64,000 nucleotides of DNA from Streptomyces sp. CB02400 (GTDB lineage Bacteria; Actinomycetota; Actinomycetes; Streptomycetales; Streptomycetaceae), in NCBI RefSeq assembly GCF_001905725.1, contig NZ_LIWB01000025.1:37537-101536 (forward strand), given 5' to 3'. Below are positions 8,879-16,437 of this stretch, piece by piece. Numbering within the stretch: the stretch's first letter is position 1; each line of letters opens with the position of its first letter. The notes beneath the pieces were generated by a model. The model did not search any database, had not been told where the DNA came from, and worked only from the letters and a program-made list of their open reading frames with translations. A program made the position numbers and the translations under genes.

Positions 8879-9634
8879 ATGGATCTTGGACTGAAGGACC
8901 GGGTGTACGTCGTCACCGGGGCGACCCGCGGGCTGGGCAACGCCTCCGCGCGGGAACTCGTCGCCGACGGCGCGAAGGTGGTCGTCACGGGGCGGGAGGA
9001 GAAGTCCGTCGCTCAGGCGGCGTCCGCGCTGGGGCCGGACGCGGTCGGGGTGGCCGTCGACAACGCCGATCCCGAGGCGCCCGCGCGGCTGATCGCCACC
9101 GCGCGGGAGCGGTTCGGGCGCTTCGACGGCATCCTCGTCAGCGTGGGCGGGCCGCCGCCGGGGTTCGTCGCCGACACCACCGACGAGCAGTGGCGGGCGG
9201 CATTCGAGTCGGTGTTCCTGGGGGCGGTGCGGATGGCGCGGGCGGCCGCGGCGGAGCTGGGTGAGGGGGGTGTCATCGGGTTCGTGCTGTCGGGGTCGGT
9301 GCACGAGCCGATTCCCGGGCTGACCATTTCCAACGGGCTGCGGCCGGGGCTGGCCGGGTTCGCGAAGTCGCTGGCGGACGAGTTGGGGCCGCGGGGGGTC
9401 CGGGTGGTGGGGCTGCTGCCGGGGCGTATCGATACGGACCGGGTGCGGGAGTTGGACTCGTTGTCGGCGGATCCGGAGGCTACGCGGCGGGCTGCGGAGT
9501 CTCGGATTCCGTTGCGGCGGTACGGCACGCCGGGGGAATTCGGCCGTACGGCCGCGTTTTTGCTGTCGCCGGCGGCTTCTTATCTGTCCGGGGTGATGCT
9601 GCCGGTGGACGGAGGTTTCCGGCACGGGTTCTGA
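8879..9634 (+). CDS. Divergent short-chain dehydrogenase/reductase (SxxxR instead of YxxxK)
   Basis: A 251-residue Rossmann-fold protein. TGATRGLG near residue 13 is the TGxxxGxG dinucleotide motif, SVGGPPPG stands where NNAG normally lies, and the catalytic Ser is in VLSGSVHE. At the position of the catalytic Tyr-xxx-Lys the sequence reads ISNGLRPG, so Tyr and Lys are replaced by Ser and Arg. The C terminus LSGVMLPVDGGFRHG is standard. A subgroup of actinobacterial SDRs shares the GGPPPG and SNxxR features, so this is probably a real variant rather than decay. Catalytic activity is uncertain. RBS GGGGGCAGG precedes ATG 8879. Confidence 0.85.
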   Translation: MDLGLKDRVYVVTGATRGLGNASARELVADGAKVVVTGREEKSVAQAASALGPDAVGVAVDNADPEAPARLIATARERFGRFDGILVSVGGPPPGFVADTTDEQWRAAFESVFLGAVRMARAAAAELGEGGVIGFVLSGSVHEPIPGLTISNGLRPGLAGFAKSLADELGPRGVRVVGLLPGRIDTDRVRELDSLSADPEATRRAAESRIPLRRYGTPGEFGRTAAFLLSPAASYLSGVMLPVDGGFRHGF

Positions 9635-9700
9635 CGGCCGTTTCGCAGGTGCCCTGTGTCGGTGCGGGGTGGGGGGTGGTAGCGCGGCCCGGCGTTTACG

Positions 9701-9783
9701 GGGTGCCGTCGCGCCCACCGTGCCGCCCCAGCGGCACGACTGCCCGCGGGGATGCGGGGGATGCGGGGGATGCGGGGATGCGG
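9701..9783. repeat. Family A dispersed repeat with 9-bp minisatellite
   Basis: A second copy of the element GGTGCCGTCGCGCCCACC with the hairpin CGTGCCGC-CCCA-GCGGCACG (9719-9738). It runs into a tandem array of GATGCGGGG (9751, 9760, 9769 and a partial copy). It lies between the SDR and the convergent amaP gene and may terminate both. Confidence 0.75.
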
Positions 9784-10362
9784 CTATGTGACTCGTTCCG
9801 GGTGGTGTTTTACAGCTTGCAGGCGGGCCTCTGTGGGGAGGGTGGGGTGGCCTGTGGAGGTCCGGGCGTGGGTGAGGGGGCCCTTTGTCAGGGCTTGCAG
9901 GGCTGTTGCCGGGTCGATGTGGGGTTGCAGGTAGAGGAGTACGCGGGTTCTGGGGCTGTTTCTGCGGCCGGTGAGGAGGACGTGGGCCCGGGCTACGCCG
10001 TCCAGGTGGCTCGCCTCCTCCGCGAGGGCTTGTTCCAGGGCCCTTCCGCGCAGTGACGCGCCCTCGTCGTCGCCGGTGTCGAGCAGTACCTCGGCCGGTC
10101 GGCGCCGGCGCAGCACCGCGAGCAGCCACCACAGGGAGAGCAGGACCAGGACGGCGAGAACGGCGATGACGACCGGCCACCACCAGCCGTCGTCCCGCCA
10201 CCGGGTCCGCTCGGCCTCGTCCAGCAGCACGTCGTGCCGCCCGTCGTGCGGCCACCAGGAGGGCGCCGGCGCCCCCAGCCCGATCGCCAGCACGGACCCG
10301 CCGAGGACGACCAGCACCAGCCCCGTGATCCCGAGCAGCACCCGGTTGACGCCCTTGAGCAT
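9784..10362 (-). CDS. amaP: AmaP-like membrane anchor of the Asp23 envelope-stress complex
   Basis: A 192-residue protein starting MLKGVNRVLLGITGLVLVVL. It has two membrane helices (about residues 5-30 and 60-85) separated by a short loop, then a cytoplasmic domain of about 100 residues that is itself Asp23-like (VLLTGRRNSPRTRVLLYLQP). In Staphylococcus, AmaP anchors Asp23 to the membrane. Here the gene is last in a minus-strand operon with two Asp23/Gls24 genes, which supports the call. The preceding gene ends two bases upstream. Confidence 0.8.
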   Translation of the reverse strand: MLKGVNRVLLGITGLVLVVLGGSVLAIGLGAPAPSWWPHDGRHDVLLDEAERTRWRDDGWWWPVVIAVLAVLVLLSLWWLLAVLRRRRPAEVLLDTGDDEGASLRGRALEQALAEEASHLDGVARAHVLLTGRRNSPRTRVLLYLQPHIDPATALQALTKGPLTHARTSTGHPTLPTEARLQAVKHHPERVT

Positions 10363-10364
10363 CT

Positions 10365-10979
10365 CTACCGCCCCTTCCGGCCGGGCCGCCGTACGCGCAG
10401 CGACAGCGAGGGCGGCCGGGCCAGGCCGAGGCCCGCCACGGCGTCGTCGAGCGTCGCGGTCAAGTCGGCCCGCACGTCGTCCAGTTCACGGAAGTGCGAC
10501 ACCGCGCGGACGTCCGCGCGGGCGCGTTTCACCCTGACCCGCACCGACCGCACGCCGGCCACCTCCAGGGCCCGGTCCCGCAGCACCGTCGCGGCGGCGT
10601 CCCGGTGCAGTGCCGCGCGGACGTCGGGATCCACGGGGCGCATCGGAAGCAGGGCGCGCAGGCCGGGTGTCAGGGCGAGCAGCAGCAGCCAGAGTCCGAG
10701 GGCGGTGGCGACACCGGCGCCGGTCAGCACCCAGATGTCGTCCAGGGGCCGTTCGGCGAGCTGCCGGGCCAGTTCCCGGCGCCAGCCCAGCGCGGCGCGG
10801 TGGGCCCGCACCGCGACGACGTCGTACAGGAACGCGCCCGTGACCACCAGGGCCAGCAGCGCGACCAGGCCCGCGGGGACCCGGCGGGCCGACCAGAAGC
10901 GCCGGTGCCCGCCGGAGCCGCCGGGCGCCTCCGCGGGCGGCGGGTCCTTCTCCAGGACCGTGCCCTCGGGTCCGCTCAT
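10365..10979 (-). CDS. DUF6286-type membrane protein of the Asp23 cluster
   Basis: A 204-residue protein. The N-terminal 45 residues are hydrophilic, two membrane helices follow (about residues 50-70 and 100-125), then a cytoplasmic tail with VAGVRSVRVRVKRARADVR and a closing LSLRVRRPGRKGR. This arrangement (membrane pair plus Asp23-like beta-rich tail) is what I know as DUF6286 in Streptomyces alkaline-shock clusters. ATG 10979 overlaps the TGA of the Asp23 gene (TGATG) and has GGGGGAGG in front. It parallels AmaP, so the complex may have two anchors. Confidence 0.7.
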   Translation of the reverse strand: MSGPEGTVLEKDPPPAEAPGGSGGHRRFWSARRVPAGLVALLALVVTGAFLYDVVAVRAHRAALGWRRELARQLAERPLDDIWVLTGAGVATALGLWLLLLALTPGLRALLPMRPVDPDVRAALHRDAAATVLRDRALEVAGVRSVRVRVKRARADVRAVSHFRELDDVRADLTATLDDAVAGLGLARPPSLSLRVRRPGRKGR

Positions 10980-11356
10980 CACGTCCTCCCCCGGGCCGCT
11001 CCCGGCGCTGCCGTCAGGTGCAGCCGTTCGACCAGGACGACGACCTCCGGTACGTGCATCCCCGCCAGGGCGCGCACCCGGTCGACCACCTGGCGCCGCA
11101 CCCGCGCGCACCGGCCGCCGATGTCGCCGGGGTAGCCGAGTTCGATGTGCACCCGGACCCGGGCGGCCTCGTGGCGCACCACCACCGTGGCGTGCGGCGG
11201 GGCGGCGCCCGGCGGCAGGGGACCGGCCGCCTCGCGGGCCGCCTGCGAGGCGATCTTCGCGACCACCCGGTCGGCGATCCTGGTCGCCCCGCGCTCACCC
11301 GGCGCGACGGCGGCCGGGCCCCGGCCGGGCTCGACGACCGTGCTCACCGCCGTCAC
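10979..11356 (-). CDS. Asp23/Gls24 family envelope stress protein (short)
   Basis: A 125-residue protein. GATRIADRVVAKIASQAARE is the family N-terminal segment (begin with a beta residue run and amphipathic helix), followed by ATVVVRHEAARVRVHIELG, the helix RQVVDRVRALAGM and the strand PEVVVLVERLHL. This is the beta-alpha-beta pattern of Asp23. The protein is soluble and cytoplasmic and is expected to form a sheet under the membrane anchored by AmaP. ATGA overlap with the small membrane protein upstream indicates one operon. Confidence 0.82.
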   Translation of the reverse strand: MTAVSTVVEPGRGPAAVAPGERGATRIADRVVAKIASQAAREAAGPLPPGAAPPHATVVVRHEAARVRVHIELGYPGDIGGRCARVRRQVVDRVRALAGMHVPEVVVLVERLHLTAAPGAARGRT

Positions 11357-11538
11357 CGCCGCCGTTCGTCACGGGAACGGAAGAAGTCACCGAGTTCCAG
11401 GTCCCCCTCGAGGAACCGCCCGACGACGAACCCGACGGCGCCCAACGCCGCCACCAGCAGAAACGCTCCGAATCCGCCGAAGTATCCGGCGAAGCCCAAC
11501 GCCATGCCGGCGATCATGCCGACCACGGCCATGTTCAT
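11353..11538 (-). CDS. Small glycine-rich membrane protein of the Asp23 cluster
   Basis: A 61-residue protein with two short membrane segments (MIAGMALGFAGYFGGFGAFL and LVAALGAVGFVVGRFL) and a charged tail ending FFRSRDERRR. DUF2273-type small membrane proteins occur at this place in other Asp23 clusters, so this is a possible counterpart; identity is too low to be sure by eye. ATG 11538 is preceded by GGAGGAGCAC and its end overlaps the next gene by four bases. Confidence 0.65.
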   Translation of the reverse strand: MNMAVVGMIAGMALGFAGYFGGFGAFLLVAALGAVGFVVGRFLEGDLELGDFFRSRDERRR

Positions 11539-11563
11539 GGTGTGCTCCTCCGCTCACCGAGCC

Positions 11564-12058
11564 TCACTGAAGGCGGGCCTCCGCTTCCTCTTCCTCCTCC
11601 TCGGGCAGCTTCACGTCGCTCACCGCGATGTTGACCTCGACCACCTCCAGTCCGGTCATCCGCTCGACCGCCGCGATGACGTTCTCCCGTACGGCCCTGG
11701 CGACGTCGGCGATGGACACGCCGTAGTCGACGACGATCTCCAGGTCGAGCGCGGTCTGCAACTCGCCGACCTCGGCCTTCACGCCGCGCGTCACCGACTT
11801 CGAGCCGCCGGGCACCCGGTCGCGTACGGCGCCGAAGGTCCGTGACAGGCCGCTGCCCATGGCGTGCACGCCGAGCACGTCCCGCGCGGCCAGCCCCGCG
11901 ATCTTCTCCACGACACCGTCGGCGATGGTGGTACGGCCGCGGGTCGCCGGGTCGCCGCCGCCGCGCCGGGTTCCCTGGCCCTTGCGGGGGGTGGTCTCCA
12001 AGAGGTTCTTCTCCGGGTCGGGGGCCCGTACCGGGCCTCCCTCGGTCATGTCGGTCAT
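11564..12058 (-). CDS. Asp23/Gls24 family envelope stress protein
   Basis: A 164-residue protein. After a charged N-terminal 40 residues the core begins with GRTTIADGVVEKIAGLAARD and VLGVHAMGSG, then KAEVGELQTALDLEIVVDYG and the helix VARAVRENVIAAVERMTGLE, strand VVEVNIAVSDVKLP. This is the complete Asp23 domain. The end is a Glu-rich tail (residues 151-160). ATG 12058 was chosen because the domain and a clean N terminus start there. It is first in the minus-strand cluster, divergent from the gene at 12145. Confidence 0.87.
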   Translation of the reverse strand: MTDMTEGGPVRAPDPEKNLLETTPRKGQGTRRGGGDPATRGRTTIADGVVEKIAGLAARDVLGVHAMGSGLSRTFGAVRDRVPGGSKSVTRGVKAEVGELQTALDLEIVVDYGVSIADVARAVRENVIAAVERMTGLEVVEVNIAVSDVKLPEEEEEEAEARLQ

Positions 12059-12144
12059 CGCCGTGCGTCCCTTCGGTCGTCCTCCATCGACCACGGTATG
12101 CGTGGTTGCCCGGTACCGCGCCTGAGATGCGTCAGGCTGGAGGA

Positions 12145-12888
12145 ATGACGGCAGACCGGTGGGCTCGGGCGGTGCGGCAGCAGGTGGGGCTGGGCAGGAT
12201 CCTGGCCCTGGGAGGGCCGCGCGACGGCGCGTGGATCGCGGAGCGGGCGGCGGAGGCGGTGCTGCGGCGCGCGGTGGTACGGGATGTGCCGGGCGTACGC
12301 CTGGACGGTGTACGGATCGGCCTCGCCGATCCGGAGGGGGTGACGGGTGAGCCGGTCGTGCCGGCTCCGCCGGGGGTGGTGCCGCCGGGGGCGTTGCGGC
12401 TGACCGTCGAGTTCGCGGCCACTGCGGTGCGGCCGGTGCCGGTGACCGCGTCGCGGCTGCGGGAGGTGTTGGCGGAAGTGGTGGTGGAGCGGATCGGGTT
12501 GGCCGTCGTGGAGGTGGATCTGCGGGTGGTGGAGTTGCTGGATGCGGAGCCGGTACCGGTGTCGGTGCCGGTGCCGGGTGCGGAACCGGCACCGGGTGAG
12601 TCGGCGGCGGACGAGCCGGCGGGCCCCGGTGGCTCGGAGACTGACCGGGTCGCGACCGCGGCGGTTGCCGTGCCGGGGGTGAGCCGGCTGACGGGGGTGC
12701 TGGGACGGTCGGTTCACCTGACCGAGCAGCGGGGCGACACCGGTCTGTCTCGCCGTCACGCGCGCGTGGACCTCGCGGTGGTGGCGGACGCCCGCCCTCT
12801 GGATGTGGCCCGGAGGGTCCGTTCGGCGGTGACCGAATCGCTGCCGGATCATCCCACCGTGGCTGTACTGATCACGGCGGTCGACTGA
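12145..12888 (+). CDS. Divergent protein with two Asp23-like halves
   Basis: A 247-residue protein after CTGGAGGA. Two similar beta-alpha-beta blocks are visible: LRLTVEFAATAVRPVPV, a helix and VVEVDLRVVELL (about residues 90-140), and HARVDLAVVADARPLDVARR with TVAVLITAVD (about 203-247). They are joined by a Pro/Val/Glu-rich linker. Such genes beside Streptomyces Asp23 clusters are sometimes labelled nucleopolyhedrovirus P10 family, which tells nothing about function. I infer a distant Asp23 relative, perhaps a partner of the cluster on the other strand; only 86 bases separate the two starts. Confidence 0.7.
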   Translation: MTADRWARAVRQQVGLGRILALGGPRDGAWIAERAAEAVLRRAVVRDVPGVRLDGVRIGLADPEGVTGEPVVPAPPGVVPPGALRLTVEFAATAVRPVPVTASRLREVLAEVVVERIGLAVVEVDLRVVELLDAEPVPVSVPVPGAEPAPGESAADEPAGPGGSETDRVATAAVAVPGVSRLTGVLGRSVHLTEQRGDTGLSRRHARVDLAVVADARPLDVARRVRSAVTESLPDHPTVAVLITAVD

Positions 12889-12941
12889 CCGGGACGGGCG
12901 GTCCGCCGGGCCGGGGGCGGGACGCGCAGCCCGGCGCTCAT

Positions 12942-13030
12942 GGGGTGCCGTCGCGCCCACCCGTGCCGCCCCAGCGGCACGACTGCCCGCGGGAACGCGG
13001 GGCGCGACTGCCCGCGGGAACGCGGGGCGG
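12942..13030. repeat. Family A dispersed repeat
   Basis: GGGTGCCGTCGCGCCCACCC followed by the hairpin CGTGCCGC-CCCA-GCGGCACG (12962-12981) and a duplicated CGACTGCCCGCGGGAACGCGG at about 12980-13025. It lies between two convergent genes, consistent with a terminator role for both. Confidence 0.75.
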
Positions 13031-13033
13031 GGG

Positions 13034-13837
13034 TTATTCGCCGAGGCCGGCCAGGTCTCGTAGGCGGCGGGACTGGGCGGCTCGTTCTGCGGCGCGCTGG
13101 TCGTCGTAGGTGCGGGACTGGGCGCCTCGGAGCAGGGTCTTGGTTTCGATGACGGCGTCACGGGGGGCGGCCAGCAGGGCTGCGGCGAGGTCCTGGGTCG
13201 CCGCGTCCAGGTCGGTCGCGGGTACGGCGAGGTTGGCCAGGCCGGTGTTCACGGACTCCTCGGCCGTGACGAAGCGCCCGGTCGCGCAGATCTCCAGCGC
13301 GCGGGCGTATCCGACGAGGCCGACCAGCGGATGCGTACCGGTCAGGTCGGGGACGAGACCGAGGCTGGTCTCGCGCATGGCGAACTGCACGTCGTCCGCG
13401 ACGACGCGCAGGTCACAGGCGAGGGCGAGCTGGAACCCGGCCCCGATGGCGTGTCCCTGGACAGCCGCGATCGACACGATGTCGCTGCGCCGCCACCAGG
13501 TGAACGCCTCCTGGTACTCGGCGATGGTCGCGTCCAGCGTGGCGTCGTCGCGACGCGCCAGGTCGATGAACGACGGCTCGCCCTCGATCCCCTCGGGCGT
13601 GAACATCTGCCGGTCGAGCCCGGCGGAGAAGGACTTGCCCTCCCCGCGCAGCACCACGACCCGGACGGAGCCGGGCAGCAGCCGGCCCGCCTCGGTCAGC
13701 GCCCGCCACAGAGCGGGGCTCTGCACGTTGCGCTTGGCCGGGTTGGTCAGCGTCACCGTGGCGATCGCGTCGTCGACGGTGAGCCGTACGCCGTCCTTGT
13801 CGAGTACGGGACCGAGGTCCTGGGCGGACGAAGCCAT
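13034..13837 (-). CDS. Enoyl-CoA hydratase/isomerase (crotonase) family
   Basis: A 267-residue protein. FSAGLDRQMF and AAVQGHAIGAGFQLALACDL are the two oxyanion-hole segments of crotonases, which stabilise CoA-thioester enolates; RETSLGLVPDLTGTHPL and TGRFVTAEESVNTGLAN follow in the usual order. The PGxGGT loop of true hydratases is changed to PDLTGTH, so the exact reaction (hydration, isomerisation or hydrolysis) cannot be assigned. ATG 13837 follows an AGGCGCC stretch. It stands alone. Confidence 0.85.
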   Translation of the reverse strand: MASSAQDLGPVLDKDGVRLTVDDAIATVTLTNPAKRNVQSPALWRALTEAGRLLPGSVRVVVLRGEGKSFSAGLDRQMFTPEGIEGEPSFIDLARRDDATLDATIAEYQEAFTWWRRSDIVSIAAVQGHAIGAGFQLALACDLRVVADDVQFAMRETSLGLVPDLTGTHPLVGLVGYARALEICATGRFVTAEESVNTGLANLAVPATDLDAATQDLAAALLAAPRDAVIETKTLLRGAQSRTYDDQRAAERAAQSRRLRDLAGLGE

Positions 13838-13882
13838 GGGGCGCCTCCGATGGGTGCGGTCGACCTAAGTGACTGCACAGTA

Positions 13883-13916
13883 ACCACCCGGCCGGTCAGT
13901 CGGCCGACCGGGTGGT
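13883..13916 (-). terminator. Hairpin after the small HTH gene
   Basis: ACCACCCGG (13883-13891) pairs with CCGGGTGGT (13908-13916), with further pairing potential inside the loop. It begins 29 bases downstream of the stop of the minus-strand gene at 13945 and upstream of the crotonase gene, as expected for an intrinsic terminator without U-run, common in Streptomyces. Confidence 0.55.
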
Positions 13917-13944
13917 CACCATCGGGTTCCCGGGGCGCCCGGGG

Positions 13945-14166
13945 TCAGGCCGAAGGGGCCCTTTTGCCCCGTGTCGCCCCGCCACGCCCTCGCAGCGTGA
14001 CGCCCGATTCGCTGAGCATGCGGTGCACGAAGCCATACGAGCGGCCGGTCTCCTCGGCCAACGCCCGGATGCTCGCACCGGCGTCGTACTTCTTCTTCAG
14101 GTCTGCCGCGAGCTTGTCGCGCGCGGCGCCGGTCACCCGGCTGCCCTTCTTCAGAGTCTCGGCCAC
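13945..14166 (-). CDS. Small helix-turn-helix protein
   Basis: A 73-residue basic protein starting VAETLKKGSRVTGAARDKL. Residues about 20-60 form a helix-turn-helix: KKKYDAGASIRALAEETGRS followed by the recognition helix YGFVHRMLSESG. The tail is Gly/Arg/Lys-rich (LRGRGGATRGKRAP). Such proteins are highly conserved in Streptomyces and probably bind DNA; targets are unknown to me. GTG 14166 is favoured over the upstream ATG 14211 because AGGAGG stands five bases before it. Confidence 0.8.
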   Translation of the reverse strand: MAETLKKGSRVTGAARDKLAADLKKKYDAGASIRALAEETGRSYGFVHRMLSESGVTLRGRGGATRGKRAPSA

Positions 14167-14368
14167 CCGTGCCTCCTCATGGGAAGTGCGCTCTGGTCTC
14201 CTCATGATCACCCCTCCGGGCCTTCATGGCCACCCATTCGGCAAGGTCGATGAGACAAGGTTGTGACGACGGGAGCGCATCCCCACATACGGAATGAGAG
14301 ATTCCGCGGTGCGCCGACGGCACCTCCGAACGGGTTCTTCCATGAAGTGCCAGGTCAGAAAGGTGCGA

Positions 14369-14401
14369 CGGCCGAGCCCCGGTTCGCCGGGAGCTCGGCC
14401 G
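14369..14401 (-). terminator. Strong hairpin downstream of the ABC-F gene
   Basis: CGGCCGAGC then CCCGG, loop TTCG, CCGGG, one unpaired A and GCTCGGCCG: a 14-bp stem capped by a stable UUCG tetraloop. It lies 134 bases after the ABC-F stop (minus strand), upstream of the small HTH gene. Terminator is the simplest reading; an attenuator for the HTH gene is possible. Confidence 0.55.
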
Positions 14402-14450
14402 CGAAATCCGTGTAGGACACACCTCGGGATGAGGAGATCTCACACGAATG

Positions 14451-14492
14451 ATGGATCACCGATGGGCCGAATGATCCATACGCAGTGGATCA
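14451..14492. promoter_or_regulatory. Cluster of TGGATCA repeats in a gene-free stretch
   Basis: ATGGATCA (14451-14458) and TGATCCAT (14472-14479) form a perfect 8-bp inverted repeat with a 13-base spacer, and a third TGGATCA follows at 14486. The 14167-14534 gap holds this cluster, the hairpin at 14369 and the start region of the HTH gene. The cluster is AT-richer than its surroundings and may be a binding site, but no gene start is next to it. Confidence 0.35.
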
Positions 14493-14534
14493 CACCTTCG
14501 ATCAACCCCGGCTGACGTCCCCCGGGCGAATCGC

Positions 14535-16133
14535 TCAGGCGAGGGCGACCAGGTCCGCGTAGTCGGCGCCCCACAGGTCCTCGACGCCGTCCGGCAGCAG
14601 GATGATCCGCTCCGGCTGGAGCGCCTCGACGGCGCCCTCGTCGTGCGTGACGAGGACGACCGCGCCCTTGTACGTGCGCAGCGCGCCGAGGATCTCCTCG
14701 CGGCTGGCCGGGTCGAGGTTGTTGGTCGGTTCGTCGAGGAGCAGCACGTTGGCCGAGGAGACCACGAGCGTCGCCAGCGCGAGACGGGTCTTCTCGCCGC
14801 CGGAGAGGACACCGGCCGGCTTGTCCACGTCGTCGCCGGAGAACAGGAACGAGCCGAGCGTCTTGCGGACGTCGACGAGGTCCAGGTCGGGGGCGGCGGA
14901 GCGCATGTTCTCCAGGACCGTGCGCTCCGGGTCGAGGGTCTCGTGCTCCTGCGCGTAGTAGCCGAGCTTGAGGCCGTGGCCCTCGATGACCTGGCCGGTG
15001 TCGGGCTTCTCGGCGCCGCCGAGGAGGCGGAGCAGGGTGGTCTTGCCCGCGCCGTTGAGGCCGAGGATGACGACGCGGGAGCCCTTGTCGATGGCCAGGT
15101 CGACGTCGGTGAAGATCTCCAGCGAGCCGTAGGACTTCGACAGTCCCTCCGCCATGAGCGGGGTCTTGCCGCACGGGGACGGCTCGGGGAAGCGCAGCTT
15201 GGCGACCTTGTCGGACTTCCGCTCGGCCTCCAGGCCGGACAGCAGCTTGTCCGCCCTGCGGGCCATGTTCTGCGCGGCGACGGTCTTGGTGGCCTTGGCG
15301 CGCATCTTGTCGGCCTGCGAGTGCAGCGCGGCCGCCTTCTTCTCGGCGTTCTGCCGCTCGCGCTTGCGGCGCTTCTCGTCCGCCTCGCGCTGCTGCTGGT
15401 AGAGCTTCCAGCCCATGTTGTAGACGTCGATCTGGGCGCGGTTGGCGTCCAGGTAGAACACCTTGTTGACGACCGTCTCGACCAGGTCGACGTCGTGGGA
15501 GATCACGATGAAGCCGCCGCGGTAGGTCTTGAGGTAGTCGCGCAGCCAGACGATCGAGTCGGCGTCGAGGTGGTTGGTCGGCTCGTCGAGGAGCAGGGTG
15601 TCCGCGTCGGAGAACAGGATCCTGGCGAGCTCGACGCGGCGGCGCTGACCGCCGGAGAGGGTGTGCAGGGGCTGGCCGAGCACGCGGTCGGGCAGGTTCA
15701 GCGCGGCGGCGATGGTGGCGGCCTCGGCCTCGGCGGCGTATCCGCCCTTGGTGAGGAACTCGGTCTCCTGACGCTCGTACTGCTTGAGCGCCTTCTCACG
15801 GGTGGCGCCCTGGCCGTTGGCGATGCGCTGCTCGTTCTCGCGCATCTTGCGGATCAGTACGTCGAGGCCGCGGGCGGAGAGGATGCGGTCGCGGGCGAGG
15901 ACGTCGAGGTCGCCGGTGCGGGGGTCCTGGGGCAGGTAGCCGACCTCGCCGGAGCGGGTGACGGTGCCGCCGGCGGGGATGCCCTCGCCGGCGAGGACCT
16001 TGGTGAGGGTGGTCTTGCCCGCGCCGTTGCGGCCGACGAGGCCGATGCGGTCGCCCTTGGCGACGCGGAAGGTGGCGCTTTCGATGAGGACGCGGGCACC
16101 GGCGCGCAGCTCGATGCCGGAGGCGGAGATCAC
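14535..16133 (-). CDS. ABC-F family ATPase (ribosome-associated type)
   Basis: A 532-residue protein with two ABC domains and no membrane segments. First domain: Walker A GLVGRNGAGKTTL, signature LSGGQRRRVELAR, Walker B LLLDEPTNHLDADS. Second: GLNGAGKTTLL, LSGGEKTRLALA, LLLDEPTNNLDPAS. The linker (about residues 230-310) is rich in Lys, Arg, Gln and Glu, the ABC-F interdomain helix pair that reaches into the ribosomal E site. Members rescue or gate ribosomes or protect them from antibiotics; the subgroup is not decided here. GTG 16133 gives VISASGIELRAGARV, the usual N terminus. A possible leader peptide lies 59-91 bases upstream. Confidence 0.9.
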   Translation of the reverse strand: MISASGIELRAGARVLIESATFRVAKGDRIGLVGRNGAGKTTLTKVLAGEGIPAGGTVTRSGEVGYLPQDPRTGDLDVLARDRILSARGLDVLIRKMRENEQRIANGQGATREKALKQYERQETEFLTKGGYAAEAEAATIAAALNLPDRVLGQPLHTLSGGQRRRVELARILFSDADTLLLDEPTNHLDADSIVWLRDYLKTYRGGFIVISHDVDLVETVVNKVFYLDANRAQIDVYNMGWKLYQQQREADEKRRKRERQNAEKKAAALHSQADKMRAKATKTVAAQNMARRADKLLSGLEAERKSDKVAKLRFPEPSPCGKTPLMAEGLSKSYGSLEIFTDVDLAIDKGSRVVILGLNGAGKTTLLRLLGGAEKPDTGQVIEGHGLKLGYYAQEHETLDPERTVLENMRSAAPDLDLVDVRKTLGSFLFSGDDVDKPAGVLSGGEKTRLALATLVVSSANVLLLDEPTNNLDPASREEILGALRTYKGAVVLVTHDEGAVEALQPERIILLPDGVEDLWGADYADLVALA

Positions 16134-16191
16134 GGACAGACTCCAGGGCAGGTATGGGGTGGCGGTGGGCGGCTGAGGACGTTCCCGCCGT

Positions 16192-16224
16192 CTAATGCGC
16201 GAGGAGAATGGCCATGCGAGCCAT
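16192..16224 (-). CDS. Possible leader peptide MARMAILLAH upstream of the ABC-F gene
   Basis: A 10-codon ORF (ATG 16224 to TAG 16192) whose stop lies 58 bases before the ABC-F start on the same strand. A second in-frame ATG would give MAILLAH; it is placed seven bases after TAGAAT, a good -10 hexamer, so it could be a leaderless message. No Shine-Dalgarno sequence precedes either ATG. Short hydrophobic leaders controlling ABC-F antibiotic-resistance genes by ribosome stalling are known in other bacteria; here it is inference. Confidence 0.35.
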   Translation of the reverse strand: MARMAILLAH

Positions 16225-16227
16225 TCT
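16205..16227. promoter_or_regulatory. 8-bp inverted repeat over the putative leader start
   Basis: AGAATGGC (16205-16212) and GCCATTCT (16220-16227) are perfect inverted repeats with a 7-base loop. They overlap the TAGAAT -10-like hexamer and the two ATG codons of the leader, so the site could be an operator or an RNA hairpin hiding the start. Confidence 0.4.
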
Positions 16228-16391
16228 AACGGGGCCGTGCAACCGCTTTTCCTGGGCGCGGGTGTACCCGGCGGTCGCCAGGGGCCGGTGCCGGCGCTGT
16301 AGCGAGGCGGCGCAGGGCGACGGCGTGGTGATGCTGGGCACAAAGGGGCGTGGCAGGGCGTTCGACGCGGCGGTGAAGCGTGCGGCGCCCG

Positions 16392-16437
16392 GCCGGTGGT
16401 GTGCGTCGCGTCGTTCACGCCGACGCACACCACCGGC
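16392..16437 (-). terminator. 17-bp perfect hairpin downstream of the large hypothetical gene
   Basis: GCCGGTGGTGTGCGTCG (16392-16408) is perfectly complementary to CGACGCACACCACCGGC (16421-16437), with a 12-base loop. It is 177 bases beyond the stop codon at 16614 and upstream of the ABC-F leader, so it probably separates the two minus-strand transcripts. The rest of 16225-16613 shows no supported gene. Confidence 0.6.

Noticed and set aside
14369..14401. tRNA fragment because of GGTTCG in a stem-loop
   Set aside because: The loop is a UUCG tetraloop in a long stem; no acceptor, D or anticodon arms can be drawn.
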